Shown here: piece after piece, positions 62,867-64,000 of the stretch | Numbering within the stretch: position 1 is the stretch's first letter | Layout of the letters: each line of letters begins with the position of its first letter | Assembly (NCBI GenBank): GCA_002134785.1 | Contig: MBQZ01000011.1 | Coordinates: forward strand, 19,099 to 83,098 | Direction: 5' to 3' | DNA from: Crenothrix sp. D3 | GTDB taxonomy: Bacteria > Pseudomonadota > Gammaproteobacteria > Methylococcales > Methylomonadaceae | DNA: 64,000 nt | Notes under the pieces: model-generated | Seen by the model: the letters and a program-made list of their open reading frames with translations, nothing else | What the model was told of the DNA's origin: nothing | The model's database searches: none | Translations under genes and position numbers: made by a program

Positions 62867-63610
62867 TTATCGAATCTTTGAAAAGTCATTAACACCCGTT
62901 AAAACATATTTATTATTGACTTTAAACTCGTTGTCCTCAATCGTGATACTAAAAGAAATATCTTTTGCTGATGTGATAGTTTTGGAATCTATCAAGTAGC
63001 GAATTGTATTTGAGGGCAAAATGACGTAATCACTGAGCTGTCTATTATTTACAACCCTGCGAATCACAAATACATAAAATGTTTTTGAATTGTCATGCGC
63101 CTGAAATATATTTTGTCTTATTTTAAAGCTAAAGCCATTACTACCATTTGGATTAGCAGTTTTTACTTGAATATGAAAATACTCACCATTTTTAGAAGCA
63201 ATAATATCAACACCATAGTCAACAACCATCATAGCTGGATTGTAACCCCAGTAAAGTAATTCACTAAAAACCCCGTATTCCCCAGCTTTTCCAAGAAATC
63301 CTGTTGGCATATTGGTTGTACCTATTGGCGGCGGATTAACAATTACAATAGGCTGGGGCTTTTTCTTAATCAGCGCATAAAGCCCAGCTTTAAATCCACC
63401 GCTGTCACTTTTTACCCGCCTAAAAAGTGAAGTCGGTTTTTTGTCATGTGTTTTTATGTGATTGCTTAACGCTTGAGAAACTTTTTTTGCAACCACCTCA
63501 AGGTCTGCTCCCAAACTGTTATCAAGAATCATCGCCTGTTGTGCAATATCCTTAAAGTGCATTTCTTTTTTGTCTTTTAAAATAAGTTGCGCTAATTCAA
63601 TAATACTCAT
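62867..63610 (-). CDS. HARE-HTH domain fused to a PD-(D/E)XK-type nuclease
   Basis: ATG 63610 has AGGAAAG upstream and gives MSIIELAQLILKDKKEMHFK, a HARE-HTH (HB1/ASXL) winged-helix domain over the first ~80 residues, ending GGFKAGLYAL. A proline-rich linker follows. Residues ~115-215 look like a restriction-endonuclease fold: GKAGEYGVFSELLYWG, VDYGVDIIASK and EYFHIQVKTANPNG give the E...D...QxK arrangement of type II-like or Holliday-type nucleases. HARE-HTH domains are known to be fused to restriction enzymes. It lies beside an IS-disrupted gene. Nuclease role is inferred from motifs. Confidence 0.75.
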   Translation of the reverse strand: MSIIELAQLILKDKKEMHFKDIAQQAMILDNSLGADLEVVAKKVSQALSNHIKTHDKKPTSLFRRVKSDSGGFKAGLYALIKKKPQPIVIVNPPPIGTTNMPTGFLGKAGEYGVFSELLYWGYNPAMMVVDYGVDIIASKNGEYFHIQVKTANPNGSNGFSFKIRQNIFQAHDNSKTFYVFVIRRVVNNRQLSDYVILPSNTIRYLIDSKTITSAKDISFSITIEDNEFKVNNKYVLTGVNDFSKIR

Positions 63611-63621
63611 TTGCTTTCCTT

Positions 63622-63707
63622 GATAGCGCGTAGGATGGGTAGAGCTTGCGAAACCCATCACAACTCCGCGTAAATGATGGGTTTCACTGCGTTCTACCCA
63701 TCCTACG
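63622..63707. repeat. Palindromic repeat (TAGGATGGGTAGA type)
   Basis: CGTAGGATGGGTAGAGCTTG and CGAAACCCATCA pair with TGATGGGTTTCACTGCGTTC and TACCCATCCTACG. This forms a long imperfect hairpin in the gap between the HARE-HTH gene and the broken ArsC-family gene. Confidence 0.7.
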
Positions 63708-63709
63708 AA

Positions 63710-63898
63710 CTACAATAGTTTTTGATAATTCTCAGCTTTAAACCCAACAATCAACCGCTCACCCGTATCTAACACAGGGCGTTTTAACAAAGTCGGAGTG
63801 TCGTGCAATAACTGCACGGCTTTTTCCAACGTTACATCGGTTTTTTGTTCGGGAGTGAGTTGCCGCCAACTGGTATAGCCAAAGCAAAATAAAATGAT
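63710..63898 (-). pseudogene. ArsC/Spx-family reductase (YffB-like), C-terminal fragment
   Basis: The frame reads GYTSWRQLTPEQKTDVTLEK, then PTLLKRPVLDTGERLIVGFK before a stop at 63710. This matches the second half of YffB/Spx-type ArsC proteins of about 115 residues. The N-terminal half with the cysteine is absent. Similarity stops just upstream of GYTSW and an IS630-type transposase tail lies immediately beyond, so the gene was probably cut by insertion. The rest may lie outside the window. Confidence 0.72.
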
Positions 63899-64000
63899 TT
63901 AAAAAAGCTGAGAAAACAGCGTATCAGTGGAACAGTTTTTCTTTCTTCTAAGAGCTTTAGCTTGCGCCCATTTGTGTTCAATAGGATTTAAGTCAGGAGA
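63899..64000 (-). mobile_element. IS630-type transposase, C-terminal end (continues beyond window)
   Basis: The frame open to the window edge reads SPDLNPIEHKWAQAKALRRK, then KNCSTDTLFSQLF and TAA. SPDLNPIEhkW is the DDE motif end (with the last catalytic glutamate) of IS630/DDE_3 transposases. Only the last 33 codons are visible. It abuts the ArsC-family fragment in the same frame, across the element end. Confidence 0.8.

Overview
The window looks like chromosomal DNA from a gammaproteobacterial methanotroph of the Methylococcales type. The main evidence is a complete ribulose-monophosphate (RuMP) block at 42.4-49.9 kb: hexulose-phosphate synthase, phosphohexuloisomerase, transketolase, transaldolase and class II fructose-bisphosphate aldolase. 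Gammaproteobacterial housekeeping clusters are also present (glnE; maf-rng-yhdP-nitrilase-tldD; pntAB; leuCD; mlaA; dapE). The DNA is AT-leaning, encodes tRNA-Leu(UAA), and has many short palindromic repeats between genes. No methane monooxygenase gene lies in the window, so the lineage is an inference and the genus is left open.

Layout. 0-3 kb: glnE. 3.2-7.1 kb: a two-gene minus-strand operon of a KAP P-loop NTPase and a NACHT-type NTPase with an almost identical leucine-rich-repeat array. 7.3-8.6 kb: a lipoprotein and a lone type IV pilin-like protein. 8.8-19.7 kb: the conserved tldD / nitrilase / yhdP / rng / maf cluster, interrupted between tldD and a BamC-like lipoprotein gene by a C5-methyltransferase, a uracil-DNA-glycosylase-like protein and a truncated restriction endonuclease. 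19.8-23.3 kb: a secreted thioredoxin-like protein and a SEFIR-STAND-TPR protein. 23.6-31.5 kb: multicopper oxidase, tRNA-Leu, mlaA, a small HEAGH metallopeptidase-like protein and pntAB. 31.6-40.3 kb: an accessory region with a sulfotransferase, a Septu-like PtuA/PtuB pair, two membrane proteins (one with a TerB-like tail), a RAYT transposase relic and a TerD domain fused to a PD-(D/E)XK nuclease. 40.3-42.2 kb: cysM and a fructosamine-kinase-family gene. 42.4-49.9 kb: the RuMP operon. 49.9-56.6 kb: superoxide-reductase-like protein, an isopropylmalate-synthase-family enzyme, FkbM methyltransferase, MHYT protein and leuCD. 56.8-62.4 kb: DUF218 protein, ABC exporter, mobA, a small secreted protein and dapE. 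62.5-64 kb: a HARE-HTH/nuclease gene pair and an ArsC/Spx-family gene cut by an IS630-type transposase that runs off the window.

The most unusual content is between transketolase and transaldolase. Two adjacent genes there encode proteins built from a short repeated motif, [ST]-x-V-x-[KR]-Y-hydrophobic. One is membrane-anchored, with four copies after its transmembrane helix. The other is apparently cytosolic, with about thirteen copies. Both end in the same GVEKY tail. Their place inside the formaldehyde-assimilation operon suggests, as inference only, a scaffold that organises RuMP enzymes or tethers them to membranes. The TerD-nuclease fusion, the KAP/NACHT-LRR operon and the methyltransferase/glycosylase pair are further candidates for little-described defence systems. 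Three copies of a MITE-like element, one of which can be compared with an apparently empty site in the same window, show recent small-element mobility.
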